Shown here one piece after another: positions 1 through 9,151 of a DNA stretch of 64,000 nt (the first letter of the stretch is position 1; each line of letters opens with the position of its first letter). The notes under the pieces were generated by a model. It made no database searches and was not told the origin of the DNA. It saw nothing but the letters and a program-made list of their open reading frames with translations. The translations under genes and the position numbers were made by a program. Location of the stretch: contig JBEAPR010000047.1 in NCBI GenBank assembly GCA_041164265.1, positions 62,001-126,000 of the forward strand, written 5' to 3'. The DNA comes from CALAZP01 sp041164265. GTDB taxonomy: Bacteria > Bacteroidota > Bacteroidia > Chitinophagales > Saprospiraceae.

Positions 1-31
1 AATCGTGGTAAATCCCAACAATAAGAAAAGG

Positions 32-565
32 CTATAATATGATTTCATTTTTCTCATTTTTTTCATTTGTTTGAACTTTTTGCATCAACACCTTCTCCAA
101 AATGGATAATTTAGTTTGATAAGCATTAATTAAAGCGCTTACAACTCTATCATCAAAATCTTCTGGAGCGGCTAACAATTCTTGTTTGAGTTGATCTATC
201 TCTTTATCAATTATTTCGAATTCCGCCAATACCAACCCTAAATTTTCTTCGGAATCCAACAGCACCATTTGTCCGCTAATTTCTCTTTGAAAATAAGCTT
301 CCGCCTCATAAAATTCTGGGTTGTTAGCCGTAATAATCTGTGTTCTTAATAATTCTATTTGTCGATTCTGATACCACGCCAAACTAAAACTAAAAGCACA
401 AATAACTAATAATATAGCGGCAACAGATCTCACCTTAAGTAGATATACTGCTTTCAAATGCTTAATTCTGTAATCGCGATAAACTGCAGGTAGTATGTCT
501 CTTGAAATACGCTCTTTATCAAATTCTGCGCGATGTTTTTTAATGTATTGTTCTAATTCATCCAT
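32..565 (-). CDS. Membrane-anchored protein, possible anti-sigma factor
   Basis: This 177-residue protein has about 45 charged N-terminal residues, one membrane segment (about 47-65) and a hydrophilic C-terminal part rich in Glu, Gln and Leu that looks helical. Its ATG follows the sigma-factor stop codon with no gap, and a GGAGG ribosome site lies inside the end of the sigma gene, so the two are probably co-transcribed and coupled. The topology (cytoplasmic N-terminus, single membrane span, exported tail) and the position directly after an ECF sigma gene suggest that it holds the sigma factor at the membrane. I see no zinc-binding HxxxCxxC motif, so it is not a classical ZAS anti-sigma factor. 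The function is inferred from context only. Confidence 0.6.
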   Translation of the reverse strand: MDELEQYIKKHRAEFDKERISRDILPAVYRDYRIKHLKAVYLLKVRSVAAILLVICAFSFSLAWYQNRQIELLRTQIITANNPEFYEAEAYFQREISGQMVLLDSEENLGLVLAEFEIIDKEIDQLKQELLAAPEDFDDRVVSALINAYQTKLSILEKVLMQKVQTNEKNEKNEIIL

Positions 566-1087
566 TTAATCCTCCACTTTTAATAGTTCTTTAATTTTTC
601 TTTTGGCTCGACTATATTGAGATTTAGAAGTAGCCTCTGAAATTTTTAATATAGAAGCTATCTCACTATGATCATATCCTTCCAATAAGTATAGACTAAA
701 TACTAATCGGTAGCCATCAGGTAATAAATTCATCGCCCCTTTTATCTTTTCCACTGACAATTGATTTTCTTCAATAATTGGTTCAACATGCGTATCCTCC
801 ATTTCTGACACCTCTTCAAAAAAAACTCGGTTTCTTTTGATGTGATTTAAACTGAGATTAACGACAATTTTTTTAATCCATGCGCCAATAGTTGACTCTC
901 CTCTAAAGGTTTTTATCTTCAAAAAAACCTTTGTGAAAGCCACTTGCAATAAATCCTCAGCATCTTGTCGATTTCCGACAATTCTTAAACATGTGTTGAA
1001 CATAGCATCTGAATACCTCAAATACAATTCTTGCTGTGCACTAGCTGAGCCTTCCTTGCAAGCATTCACTAAATCAGTAATTTCCAA
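566..1087 (-). CDS. RNA polymerase sigma factor, ECF/sigma-70 family
   Basis: At 173 residues this has normal ECF length. The sigma-2 region (about 8-85) contains the DAEDLLQVAF motif expected for core and -10 recognition. The sigma-4 helix-turn-helix is at about 118-168 (LPDGYRLVFSLYLLEGYDHS, then EIASILKISEATSKSQYSRA). It should direct RNA polymerase to a small regulon under the control of the membrane protein encoded next. The start appears to be TTG: an in-frame stop lies only seven codons upstream, and no ATG occurs before residue 29. The family is clear; the inducing signal is not visible. Confidence 0.9.
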   Translation of the reverse strand: MEITDLVNACKEGSASAQQELYLRYSDAMFNTCLRIVGNRQDAEDLLQVAFTKVFLKIKTFRGESTIGAWIKKIVVNLSLNHIKRNRVFFEEVSEMEDTHVEPIIEENQLSVEKIKGAMNLLPDGYRLVFSLYLLEGYDHSEIASILKISEATSKSQYSRAKRKIKELLKVED

Positions 1088-1161
1088 CGGTGTGATATCT
1101 AAATCTTAGTTAACTCTCCTAAAAGACACTAGGTCAACTTAAAGGTTGCTTAAGTAAATTA

Positions 1162-2181
1162 TTATTGTATTCCCTGTAAAGCTTCCGCAGCAGCTTCAAA
1201 ATCAGGATCAATCAATAAGGCTTGTCGATAGTCCGCTATCGCGGTATTCTTATCCCCCTTTAACTCCCTGCTGATACCCCTAAAAAAGTAAGATTCAATA
1301 TGTACTGGATCTGTCGCTAAAGCCAAAGTAAATTGATTAATGGCTTCTTCGTAGTTTTTTTGATCCAAATACAAAAGCCCCATATTAAAATAAGCTACTG
1401 TATACTGTGGATCCAAGTTTACTATTTCTCTAAACAAACTTTGTGCACCCTCGATCTCATTGACCGATTGTAAATAAAAAGCATAAGCGTGCAACAGTTC
1501 AGTATTTTGTGGTTGAATTCTATACCCACTTTCAAAATATTGCCGGGCCGTTGAGTTTTGCAACTCTGCGTTCAATTGGCCTAATTGAATCCACCCATCA
1601 ATAATATCTGGGTCATTTTGAATAGCCCATTGAAAGTTTTCCATAGCTAAGGTGGTGTCTCCCGAATCTTTATAATTCAATCCTAACATAAAAAAAGCTT
1701 CCCCATTATCTGGATTTTTATCTAAAAGATCGGTCAAAATAGATATAGATGAATCGAATTGCTTTAAAATATATAGGAATTCCGCATATTTTAAGTACGT
1801 AAGGATGTGGTCTGGAAACTTTTTTATTGCTGTTTCCAGTGTTGTTAAAGCTAAACTAGATTGGTAATGGTCTAGTTGTAAATCTGCTAATAAATGGTAA
1901 AATACAGGTTGATTTCCGTCTAATTGTATAGCCTTCTCCATATCCTTGATTCCTTCTTCAAAAGAGCCAAAATCATAAAATAGTTGAGCTCGTTCATAAT
2001 ATAGATTCGGATTTTGAGGATCATTTTCAATAGCACTATTGGCTTTTAAAACTGCTAGCGCGCTGGAATTACTGATACTTTCAGTTTGAACCTCTTCCAA
2101 TTTCTGATTACTTTCTAATTTACATCCACCAAAAAAAATGGATATTCCAACAAGCAAACAGAAAAGAACCCTTCTTTGCAT
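1162..2181 (-). CDS. TPR-repeat lipoprotein
   Basis: The protein has 339 residues and a lipoprotein signal ending in FFGGC, with Cys20 as the lipidated residue. The rest is tandem tetratricopeptide repeats (for example ALAVLKANSAIENDPQNPNL and, near the end, AIADYRQALLIDPDFEAAAE), which serve as protein-docking scaffolds. It probably faces the periplasm or sits on the outer membrane. It lies 74 bp upstream of the sigma gene on the same strand, so it may head that transcription unit, and it is divergent from the T9SS cargo gene with only 29 bp between starts. No partner can be named. Confidence 0.8.
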   Translation of the reverse strand: MQRRVLFCLLVGISIFFGGCKLESNQKLEEVQTESISNSSALAVLKANSAIENDPQNPNLYYERAQLFYDFGSFEEGIKDMEKAIQLDGNQPVFYHLLADLQLDHYQSSLALTTLETAIKKFPDHILTYLKYAEFLYILKQFDSSISILTDLLDKNPDNGEAFFMLGLNYKDSGDTTLAMENFQWAIQNDPDIIDGWIQLGQLNAELQNSTARQYFESGYRIQPQNTELLHAYAFYLQSVNEIEGAQSLFREIVNLDPQYTVAYFNMGLLYLDQKNYEEAINQFTLALATDPVHIESYFFRGISRELKGDKNTAIADYRQALLIDPDFEAAAEALQGIQ

Positions 2182-2210
2182 AGATTTGTTTTTCTATTTA
2201 ACAGACTATT

Positions 2211-3836
2211 ATGCCAATTGATTGTAAATCCGACTTAAAAATCTTTGTATCAATTTTTATTATTTGGTTTTTTTTTGTGTCGGCCCTTAGATGTCAAAAT
2301 TATCATTCCTTCTCCTTTGGAGGTGCAGGTGTCGAAACAGTTAGTTCAATTATCCTTTCTCCTGAGACCTTAATAACGAGTGGTACTTTTGACCAATCAT
2401 TTCAATGGGGAGATTTTATCTTGGTACCAAAAGGAAAAAGAGACTTTTATATTGCTTTGACCGATTTATCTGGACAACCTATACATTTACTTACTGGCGG
2501 AAGTTTTAGAGAAGATGATATTAGCAATATTATCAAACAACCTAATGGAAACTTAATAATAGGGGGGACTTATTGGGGAGGCGGATATTTTTTGGATACT
2601 CTTTTAGCGAATACCCAAAACTCCAAAAGTGCTTTTTTAACAGCATTTTCTCCAGAGGGAATAGCTATTTGGCGGAATTTTATAGTTGGATCAGGGGGTA
2701 TTGAATTAAAAAGTCTTGCTCTAATAGACCAAAAAATTTATGCTGCAGGAACTTTTGAAAATAGTTTGACAATAGGCGACACCGTTATTTATGCTGATTA
2801 TCCAGAAAATCTATGGGTTGCCGAATTCGATGGCCAAGGTGAATTTCATAAGGTTATTCATTTCAACGCCACCAAAAATTTAACTCTTATTAAAATGATT
2901 CCCTTACCAAAAGGTGATTTAATTCTTGGTGGGCATTTCAATGATTCCTTAATTTTTCCGCAGGATACTTTAACCGCTAATACTCTGGATGAGGATATTT
3001 TTATACTGTCATTAGATACCCAACTTGAAATCAATTGGTATTTAAAGGGGGGCGGGGTCCATAGAGATGCGTTGATTGATTTAGTAAGTAATCATGAAAA
3101 CCAGATTATCGCAACTGGTGATTTTGTTGGCAGATTGATCTTTTCAAATGGGGAGGAATTGAATAGCGGCGATGGAATTGGTGATGCTTTTTTAGTTTGC
3201 TTCGATCACCTTGGAAATTCATTGTGGCAAAAAAATTTGGGCGGTTTGAATTTTCAGGGAACTCATGCTTTACATACCGATACACAATCCTTGATTGTTT
3301 GCGGAAGCTTTGAATCCGAACTGCTCATTGAAAATGAAATAATCGCAACCTCTGCAGATTTAGAAAGGCAAGTTTTTCTAAGCTTTTTTGACTTTAACGG
3401 TACCTATGAAAAAGTAGAAATTTTTCAAAATTCAGCTCAATTTTTTCCATCTCAAATTGTAGGTTCCGGTTCCAATATCGGAGTAACCGGCTCCTTCGCT
3501 AACACCCTCTCTATCGGCAACCAATCTTTTGAAAGTCCTTCTAATTATCAAGCTGTAGTAGTTAATCTCAACCAGGCTACCACTTCTTTTTATAATCAGA
3601 GCAAAAATATCCCTACCGTACACCTTTTCCCTAATCCAGCGAATAATTGGATACAATGGGACGCAGACCTAAAGGTTCAGAAGTTATTACTTTACCATAT
3701 ATCTGGACAAAAAATAATTGAAATGGAAGCACCCGATAACACCATTTATTTACCATCTTTATCGCCAGGATTTTATTTTCTTCAATTGATAGATCAAAAA
3801 GGAATGATCTTAAGTTCTACTTTTATTAAAAACTAA
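2211..3836 (+). CDS. Secreted protein with type IX secretion C-terminal domain
   Basis: The 541-residue protein has an N-terminal hydrophobic signal (about 9-28) and a C-terminal T9SS type A sorting domain in roughly the last 75 residues (LFPNPANNWIQW, then GFYFLQLIDQKG). The middle resembles beta-propeller or SBBP-like repeats: units with GDFVGRLIF, GTFENSLTIG or GGHFNDSLIF recur about every 50-60 residues, as in proteins annotated with T9SS C-terminal targets. It is expected to cross the outer membrane through the Por machinery and to be anchored or released at the surface. It ends 6 bp before the stop of the convergent glucosaminidase gene. The substrate or role is unknown. Confidence 0.8.
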   Translation: MPIDCKSDLKIFVSIFIIWFFFVSALRCQNYHSFSFGGAGVETVSSIILSPETLITSGTFDQSFQWGDFILVPKGKRDFYIALTDLSGQPIHLLTGGSFREDDISNIIKQPNGNLIIGGTYWGGGYFLDTLLANTQNSKSAFLTAFSPEGIAIWRNFIVGSGGIELKSLALIDQKIYAAGTFENSLTIGDTVIYADYPENLWVAEFDGQGEFHKVIHFNATKNLTLIKMIPLPKGDLILGGHFNDSLIFPQDTLTANTLDEDIFILSLDTQLEINWYLKGGGVHRDALIDLVSNHENQIIATGDFVGRLIFSNGEELNSGDGIGDAFLVCFDHLGNSLWQKNLGGLNFQGTHALHTDTQSLIVCGSFESELLIENEIIATSADLERQVFLSFFDFNGTYEKVEIFQNSAQFFPSQIVGSGSNIGVTGSFANTLSIGNQSFESPSNYQAVVVNLNQATTSFYNQSKNIPTVHLFPNPANNWIQWDADLKVQKLLLYHISGQKIIEMEAPDNTIYLPSLSPGFYFLQLIDQKGMILSSTFIKN

Positions 3837-3842
3837 AGGAGA

Positions 3843-4418
3843 TTATGGATCAAGTTTATTTAGTTGATACTTTTCAATGATACTAATTAGTTTTTGTCCA
3901 TACTGCGGGTCAGTCGCGTATCCAGCTTTAGCCAAACCGAATGCCCAGCCTTTATAATCGCTGACAGCCAGTTTGTACAGAGGCAAATACCTGTCTTTTT
4001 TTAAAAATTTACTATGGGCTTGGTAGCTTTCCCTTGGATTTTCGTAAATGACAAAAAAATCTTTGTGGGTATCATCAGGGTGATTGGTGCAATGTCCTTT
4101 GGGACATGAAGTTAAAAAACACTTTATCCCAAAGTGGTTATTGGTTTTAATAGCCAGAGCACTCTGACCAGCTTGGCTTTCTAATAAACCTTGGGCTAAA
4201 GTAATACTAGCAGGTATCCCGTGTTGCTCTCTTTCTTTAATAGCTATTGGGGTGTATTCGTTAATATAGGCCTTCATTTTTAAATCAGAGGTAGGAGTTT
4301 GGTTTGGAATCCATTTGAACTTCCACTCCTTTTGTAATAAAGCTAAGAAACAAACTCCCAATACTATCCACCCATATTTAATCTTAATTTTTGGTTTGCG
4401 TTTCTTTCTCATGATCAC
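3843..4418 (-). CDS. Glucosaminidase domain protein (GH73-like), membrane-anchored
   Basis: The 191-residue protein has a short basic N-terminus, one membrane segment (about 16-28) and a mannosyl-glycoprotein endo-beta-N-acetylglucosaminidase fold. Visible motifs are GIPASITLAQGLLESQAGQS, in which the Glu of LLES is the probable catalytic acid, NNHFGIKC, and the C-terminal GWAFGLAKAGYATDPQYGQK. Such enzymes cut GlcNAc-MurNAc bonds in peptidoglycan during growth or division. A longer paralogue with LysM domains is encoded at 56137-57246. The family assignment is secure; the cellular role is not visible. Confidence 0.87.
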   Translation of the reverse strand: MIMRKKRKPKIKIKYGWIVLGVCFLALLQKEWKFKWIPNQTPTSDLKMKAYINEYTPIAIKEREQHGIPASITLAQGLLESQAGQSALAIKTNNHFGIKCFLTSCPKGHCTNHPDDTHKDFFVIYENPRESYQAHSKFLKKDRYLPLYKLAVSDYKGWAFGLAKAGYATDPQYGQKLISIIEKYQLNKLDP

Positions 4419-4479
4419 ATTTTAAAAACATAAATCATTATCCCTTCCAAAATTAAATCTTAGAGATGTTTATAAAAAA

Positions 4480-4510
4480 TTGGAAACTATAAATAATGCA
4501 GTTAGTTTTG
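4480..4510 (+). promoter_or_regulatory. Bacteroidota-type promoter of the OmpH/Skp gene
   Basis: A TTGG element at 4480-4483 and TAGTTTTG at 4503-4510 match the -33 TTTG and -7 TAnnTTTG consensus, with about 19 bp between them. Transcription would start near 4516. This supports ATG 4529 as the start codon, because a start at 4496 would lie upstream of the transcript. Confidence 0.55.
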
Positions 4511-4528
4511 CGTTTTAACAATAAAGCG

Positions 4529-5035
4529 ATGAAAAAAATCACTATCCTTTCTTTTGTAGCCTTAATCTTGGCCCTAAATGTACAGGCTCAAAAATATGGT
4601 TACCTCAACCTGGGAAATATAATTGCAGCAATGCCAGAAACAGCTGAAGCTGATAAAGCTCTAGAGGCCTATCAAGGAGAGCTAATAGCCAAAGGAGAGC
4701 AAATGGCCAGCGACTTCCAAAAGGAATACACTGCATTCGCCAATGAAATGCAGCAAGGCACCATGGCTCCAGCAGAACAACAAAGAAGAAGTCAAGCTTT
4801 AGAACAAAAGCGAAATGAAATTCTTGCCTACGAGCAACAAATGCAGCAAGACTTTCAAGTAAAAAGGCAAGAACTTTTGGCTCCTATTGTAGAAAAGGTG
4901 CAAAATATTGTCCAACAAATTGGAAAAGAAAATCAATACAGTATGATTTTTGATACTGGATCTTTTAATTCCCTTCTTTTTGTCGAAACTACTGATGATG
5001 TGGCACCTTTAGTATTGGCCAAATTGGGACTTTAG
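4529..5035 (+). CDS. OmpH/Skp-family periplasmic chaperone
   Basis: From ATG 4529 the protein has 168 residues, with a signal peptide ending near NVQAQ (about residue 20) and then the OmpH/Skp body: YGYLNLGNIIAAMPETAEAD, followed by a long Gln/Glu-rich coiled coil (about 45-120) and a small C-terminal strand region. Skp-type trimers hold unfolded outer-membrane proteins during passage to the Bam complex. An in-frame ATG at 4496 would add a non-hydrophobic stretch before the signal and lies upstream of the likely transcription start, so I reject it. The gene stands alone and faces the M50 protease gene. Confidence 0.88.
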   Translation: MKKITILSFVALILALNVQAQKYGYLNLGNIIAAMPETAEADKALEAYQGELIAKGEQMASDFQKEYTAFANEMQQGTMAPAEQQRRSQALEQKRNEILAYEQQMQQDFQVKRQELLAPIVEKVQNIVQQIGKENQYSMIFDTGSFNSLLFVETTDDVAPLVLAKLGL

Positions 5036-5058
5036 TTGTATTTAATCTGGTGGCAATT

Positions 5059-6096
5059 TCAATTTTTAATCAACCAAGTTTCGATTTCTTTCAACGATAA
5101 TAGCCCGACAATTTTTCCCTTGTCCCAAATGGCTATAGGCCGTTGGTAGTTATAATTTCCAAACTCAGAAAGTGCTTGTTGCAAACTAGTATCGGGGCTT
5201 AAAAAGCTTTGAATAGTAATAATTTTTTTCTTGTAAATTATACCTAAAGGGTTATTCCATTTATCAATTAAAAGGGTTGGTAATGAGGTACCCTTACTCC
5301 CTTTTGAAGGTTTGTTTAACGTCCAATTTAATTTATTCCTGTAAATGACCTCTCCAATGGTCATCAGCTTTAATTTTTGCTCTAGCTTAACCAATTTTCG
5401 TTCACGCTGGGCCATGAAAAAAACAAATAAACCAACAAATGAGAGCATATAGTTAGCGTTCGTAAAACCATACACTAGAAAAAATACAGCAAAAATTTGG
5501 GCAAGAATAGAAGCCAATACAGTCGCTTTTAATCTTCCAAACGGCCACGTTAATATAGCTCTCACCATTCTACCTCCATCCATAGGAAATGCGGGAATGA
5601 GGTTGAATAACGCCAAAACAATATTAAGAATAAACAAACCAATAATAAAAATTTGCCCATATTGATCTACCAATAGAAAAGTATTGGCATCCCCAGATAG
5701 CATCCCCCATACATTTAATTTTACTGTGGAATCAACAAAAAAATAAAACGGAAATAAAAATACGCTGATCAATAAATTTGCAAGTGGTCCTGCTAAAGCG
5801 ACCATTAATTCTTGGACAGGTTGTTCTGGCAATTTATCCAATCGCGCAACTCCCCCAATAGGAGACAGTATAATATCTACAGTAGCTACTCCATATTTTT
5901 TAGCCATCAATGCATGTCCTAATTCATGAAAAACAACACATACAAATAGGGATAATGCAAATGATCCCATCCAAAACGCCGCCCAAAATGTAATGGTATA
6001 GTACCACCATAATACCATCCCATAAACTATTAAGAGTAAAAAGGTCCAGTGGAGATATATAGGTATACCAAATAAAGTAGCAATTTTTAATTTCAT
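5059..6096 (-). CDS. Site-2 protease family membrane metalloprotease with CBS-like tail
   Basis: The 345-residue multi-pass protein has the zinc-binding HELGH at 57-61 and the second metal motif, NLIPAFPMDGGR, ending at about 176, which together define the M50/SpoIVFB-type intramembrane protease fold. After about residue 235 it becomes soluble, and the last 75 residues look like a degenerate CBS domain (IIYKKKIITIQSFLSPDTSL, then GKIVGLLSLKEIETW). It presumably cleaves a membrane-bound regulator or a leftover signal peptide. It starts 4 bp after the symporter gene stop, so the two form one transcription unit. The substrate is unknown. Confidence 0.87.
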   Translation of the reverse strand: MKLKIATLFGIPIYLHWTFLLLIVYGMVLWWYYTITFWAAFWMGSFALSLFVCVVFHELGHALMAKKYGVATVDIILSPIGGVARLDKLPEQPVQELMVALAGPLANLLISVFLFPFYFFVDSTVKLNVWGMLSGDANTFLLVDQYGQIFIIGLFILNIVLALFNLIPAFPMDGGRMVRAILTWPFGRLKATVLASILAQIFAVFFLVYGFTNANYMLSFVGLFVFFMAQRERKLVKLEQKLKLMTIGEVIYRNKLNWTLNKPSKGSKGTSLPTLLIDKWNNPLGIIYKKKIITIQSFLSPDTSLQQALSEFGNYNYQRPIAIWDKGKIVGLLSLKEIETWLIKN

Positions 6097-6100
6097 ATTA

Positions 6101-7942
6101 TTATCCTTCCTCTAATCTATCCAACCAATTCTTTTTCAAAAGCCACGAAGTAAGTAAAATAACCGCGACAGATATTCCAAAAGCCTCCATGTTTCTAATC
6201 ACCAAATATAGCGGCATTATTACCAGTGCATGCTGCCAAATAATTCCAATGAGTACGTTTAATAAATCTCGTCCAACTTGGTTATTAGGTTGAAAATCTA
6301 AATCTGTCACTCTAATCTTTTTCAATATAGGTTTCCAAAAACCCCATGGTCGAGTCGTTTTGTAAAAATTAATGAGGGTTTCATCATCGTCTGGTGGGGT
6401 AAGCCAGCACCCTAATAGTGCACCAATTAGAGCAAAACCAAATAAAAAAGGAAACTGTGCAATCGCCAATAATTCAATTCCCAAATAGGACAATACCGGA
6501 GGAATGATAGCTACCCCTATCATTCCAAATAACATTCCGGAAAAAAAACCAAAACCATTAAATCTCCACCAGACCCATTTTAATACATTCGATGCTACAT
6601 AACTTCCGTATAATAATCCAACTATCCAATCCGTTCTGGTTTGAATATTTCCTCCAATTAAACCAAAAACCAATCCAGTTAAAACCAAAAGGGCAGTTAC
6701 TAAATACCCTAATTTTACATAATGTTTCGCCGATCGATTGGGTCTCCAATACTTTTTGTAAATATCATTTACCACATAAGCTGAACCCGCATTTATAAAT
6801 GCTGCAAAGGTGGACATAAAAGCAGCTAAAAGACCAGCTAATAAAAGTCCTTTAAACCCAGGTGTTACATATTGTCCAATAGCAATAGGTAAAACTTGCT
6901 CAAAATCCAATTTACCAGTTGTTGAATCAATTAAGGTAGTCGGATCCATATACACCAAGGCCAATACCCCTATTCCTCCTATCATGAAAAATCTAGGTAA
7001 CATCAATACTAAAGGTGTTAATCCAAACATCATAGCAGCTTCCTTGGGGCTCCTAGTAGATAGGACTCGCTGCATGTCATAACTAGGGACTGGCCCAGCT
7101 AAACTTGCAAAAATGCCCTTAAACAACATCAACATAAATATAAACCCAAACACCTCATATCCATCTTCTGCTATTCTTTCATTTGCTTGCGGCAAGATAG
7201 ACTGCCAATCTAAACCCAGTTCCCAACCAAACCATAAGGATGACCAACCTTCTGGTACTGCTGTCTGGATCTGTTCAGCTGTGGTTAAAGACATGCCAAT
7301 AATTCCTACTACAATACAGGCTACCGTCATAATCAAAAACTGCAAAACCTCTGTCCCCACTACACTGTAAAATCCTCCCTTGACCGTGTATAAGGCAGTT
7401 AGAACAATTATTAAAATAGCATAACTGTCTTCACTTTTGATTGCTATATTTCCAACTTGGAAACTTAAATCCCAAGGAAGAAATTGGCTGGCAAACTTAC
7501 CAATACCTTCAACAAAATAAGCCATAAAAGCAATGACAATGATTACGGCAAAGATTACAGTAATCAAGTGGGAAAGCTTACTTCCGAGAGACTTGCCAAA
7601 TCTAAAAGTAATCCACTCAGCCCCGGTGAGTACTTTTGATCTTCGCATCCAAATTGCTAAAAATATCATCATGATAATTTGATTCCATATCGGCCATAGC
7701 CATGGAATCCAGGCGCTTTTTATTCCATATACAAAAAACCAGGCCACTGCAATCATGGTCCCTGATACGTCAAACATTCCCGAAGCATTGGACAGTCCTA
7801 AGTAATACCACGGTATATCATTACCAGCCAGAAAATAAGTTTTTATATTTTTCGACGCTTTCTTTGATAACCAAAATCCAACCCATAAGGTAAGTCCCAC
7901 ATAGGCAACCAAAATCAAAATATCTATTAAAGACAGGTTCAT
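6101..7942 (-). CDS. Sodium:solute symporter (SSS family)
   Basis: The 613-residue protein has about 13-15 membrane helices and the SSS core starting LILVAYVGLTLWVGFWLSKK, with LAGNDIPWYYLGLSNASGMF in the first repeat and a conserved AGLLAAFMSTFAAFINAGSA segment that carries sodium-site residues. Members import sugars, sialic acids, amino acids or vitamins with Na+. The C-terminus is extended by about 100 residues beyond the roughly 500-residue core. It lies at the edge of an amino-sugar locus and is divergent from the GHL10 gene with 77 bp between, so a sugar or sugar acid is a reasonable substrate guess. It is co-transcribed with the M50 protease. Confidence 0.87.
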   Translation of the reverse strand: MNLSLIDILILVAYVGLTLWVGFWLSKKASKNIKTYFLAGNDIPWYYLGLSNASGMFDVSGTMIAVAWFFVYGIKSAWIPWLWPIWNQIIMMIFLAIWMRRSKVLTGAEWITFRFGKSLGSKLSHLITVIFAVIIVIAFMAYFVEGIGKFASQFLPWDLSFQVGNIAIKSEDSYAILIIVLTALYTVKGGFYSVVGTEVLQFLIMTVACIVVGIIGMSLTTAEQIQTAVPEGWSSLWFGWELGLDWQSILPQANERIAEDGYEVFGFIFMLMLFKGIFASLAGPVPSYDMQRVLSTRSPKEAAMMFGLTPLVLMLPRFFMIGGIGVLALVYMDPTTLIDSTTGKLDFEQVLPIAIGQYVTPGFKGLLLAGLLAAFMSTFAAFINAGSAYVVNDIYKKYWRPNRSAKHYVKLGYLVTALLVLTGLVFGLIGGNIQTRTDWIVGLLYGSYVASNVLKWVWWRFNGFGFFSGMLFGMIGVAIIPPVLSYLGIELLAIAQFPFLFGFALIGALLGCWLTPPDDDETLINFYKTTRPWGFWKPILKKIRVTDLDFQPNNQVGRDLLNVLIGIIWQHALVIMPLYLVIRNMEAFGISVAVILLTSWLLKKNWLDRLEEG

Positions 7943-8019
7943 TAACTACTTTTTATTTTACAAAATACATATATTTCAGTTGAAGATATTTTTACTCAAA
8001 CTAATTACACTCATTCAAG

Positions 8020-9150
8020 ATGGATAAAAGGAGATTTATCAAAACCTTCTCTACAGGAGTACTCAGCTGGTCGTTTATACCTTCGCTTTTCTCCAAACCA
8101 ATTCCATTACCAGCAAAACAAAAAACGAAAAATTGGTTATGGACCAGGCCCAACGTTAATTGGAAATCAGATGAGTGGAAACTATTGTTTGAGAACATGA
8201 ATAAAGCTGGCATCAAAGCCCTTTTACCGGAGGTGTACAATGGGCATAAGGCTCATTTTGAACATCCCAACCCACTAGTGCCTTCCGCTGACCATACCTT
8301 AGAGCGAATTATACCCTTAGCGAAAGCAGCAGAAATTGAAGTTCACGCCTGGATGTGGACCATGCCCTGTAATAATCCTGCAATTATAGCTAAGCACCCA
8401 GATTGGTATGCTGTCAATCGAAAGGGAGAATCCGCTCGCGATCGACCTGCCTATGTTAATTATTACAAATTTCTAGATCCCTGTAATCCAGAAGCAGTAG
8501 AATTTGTAAAAGGTAATGTTGAGGCATTAGGAAAAATAAGTGAATTAGACGGAATCCATTTGGATTATGTCCGATTGCCAGATGTTATTCTAGCTGAAGG
8601 CTTGCAACCCAAGTACGGTATTGTTCAAGATCAAGAATATCCGGAATACGATTATAGTTATTCGGATTTATGTAGAGCTTCTTTTATGGAAGAATACGGT
8701 ATTGACCCAATGGATATTGAGGATCCTGCTAACCACCAGGAATGGGTTGAATTTAGATACAACAGTATTTCCAATATGGTCAATAATCATTTAGTCCCAA
8801 CTGCTAAAAATTACGGAAAAACCATCACGGCTGCTGTTTTTCCAAATTGGCAAAGTGTTCGCCAAGCTTGGCATACTTGGAACTTAGATGGATTTCTACC
8901 AATGTTGTATAACAATTTCTACAATCAACCAGTAGATTGGATAGGCGATCAAGTGGCAGCAGCTCAAGGAAGGTTGTCTTCAAATAAAAAACCCATCTAT
9001 TCAGGGTTATTTATTCCTCAACTGAATCCAACCGACCTAGAAAAGGCCATCAGCGTCAGCTTACAAAATAATGCGCAAGGTTATGCTTTATTTAGTCAAG
9101 GAGCCTTGAAGGATGAACATTGGAAAACTTTAATCCAACTTCGATCTTAG
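8020..9150 (+). CDS. Glycoside-hydrolase-like family 10 (GHL10) protein
   Basis: The 376-residue protein has a twin-arginine-like leader (KRRFIKT, then a hydrophobic stretch to about 24) and a TIM-barrel domain. The GHL10 hallmark DGIHLDYVRLP sits at 177-187, with upstream strands carrying GIKALLPEVYNGH and VHAWMWTMPCNNP. GHL10 proteins (YddW-like) are predicted glycoside hydrolases whose substrates are largely unproven; the Asp of LDYVR is a candidate catalytic residue. Its stop is 2 bp from that of the convergent CBM9-like gene. Within this region it is one of two candidate glycan-cleaving enzymes, the other being DUF4434. Confidence 0.8.
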   Translation: MDKRRFIKTFSTGVLSWSFIPSLFSKPIPLPAKQKTKNWLWTRPNVNWKSDEWKLLFENMNKAGIKALLPEVYNGHKAHFEHPNPLVPSADHTLERIIPLAKAAEIEVHAWMWTMPCNNPAIIAKHPDWYAVNRKGESARDRPAYVNYYKFLDPCNPEAVEFVKGNVEALGKISELDGIHLDYVRLPDVILAEGLQPKYGIVQDQEYPEYDYSYSDLCRASFMEEYGIDPMDIEDPANHQEWVEFRYNSISNMVNNHLVPTAKNYGKTITAAVFPNWQSVRQAWHTWNLDGFLPMLYNNFYNQPVDWIGDQVAAAQGRLSSNKKPIYSGLFIPQLNPTDLEKAISVSLQNNAQGYALFSQGALKDEHWKTLIQLRS

Positions 9151-9151
9151 T

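Noticed and set aside
1..31. Possible gene start or end at the left edge
   Set aside because: Only 31 bases lie beyond the first stop codon; no start codon or motif can be supported.
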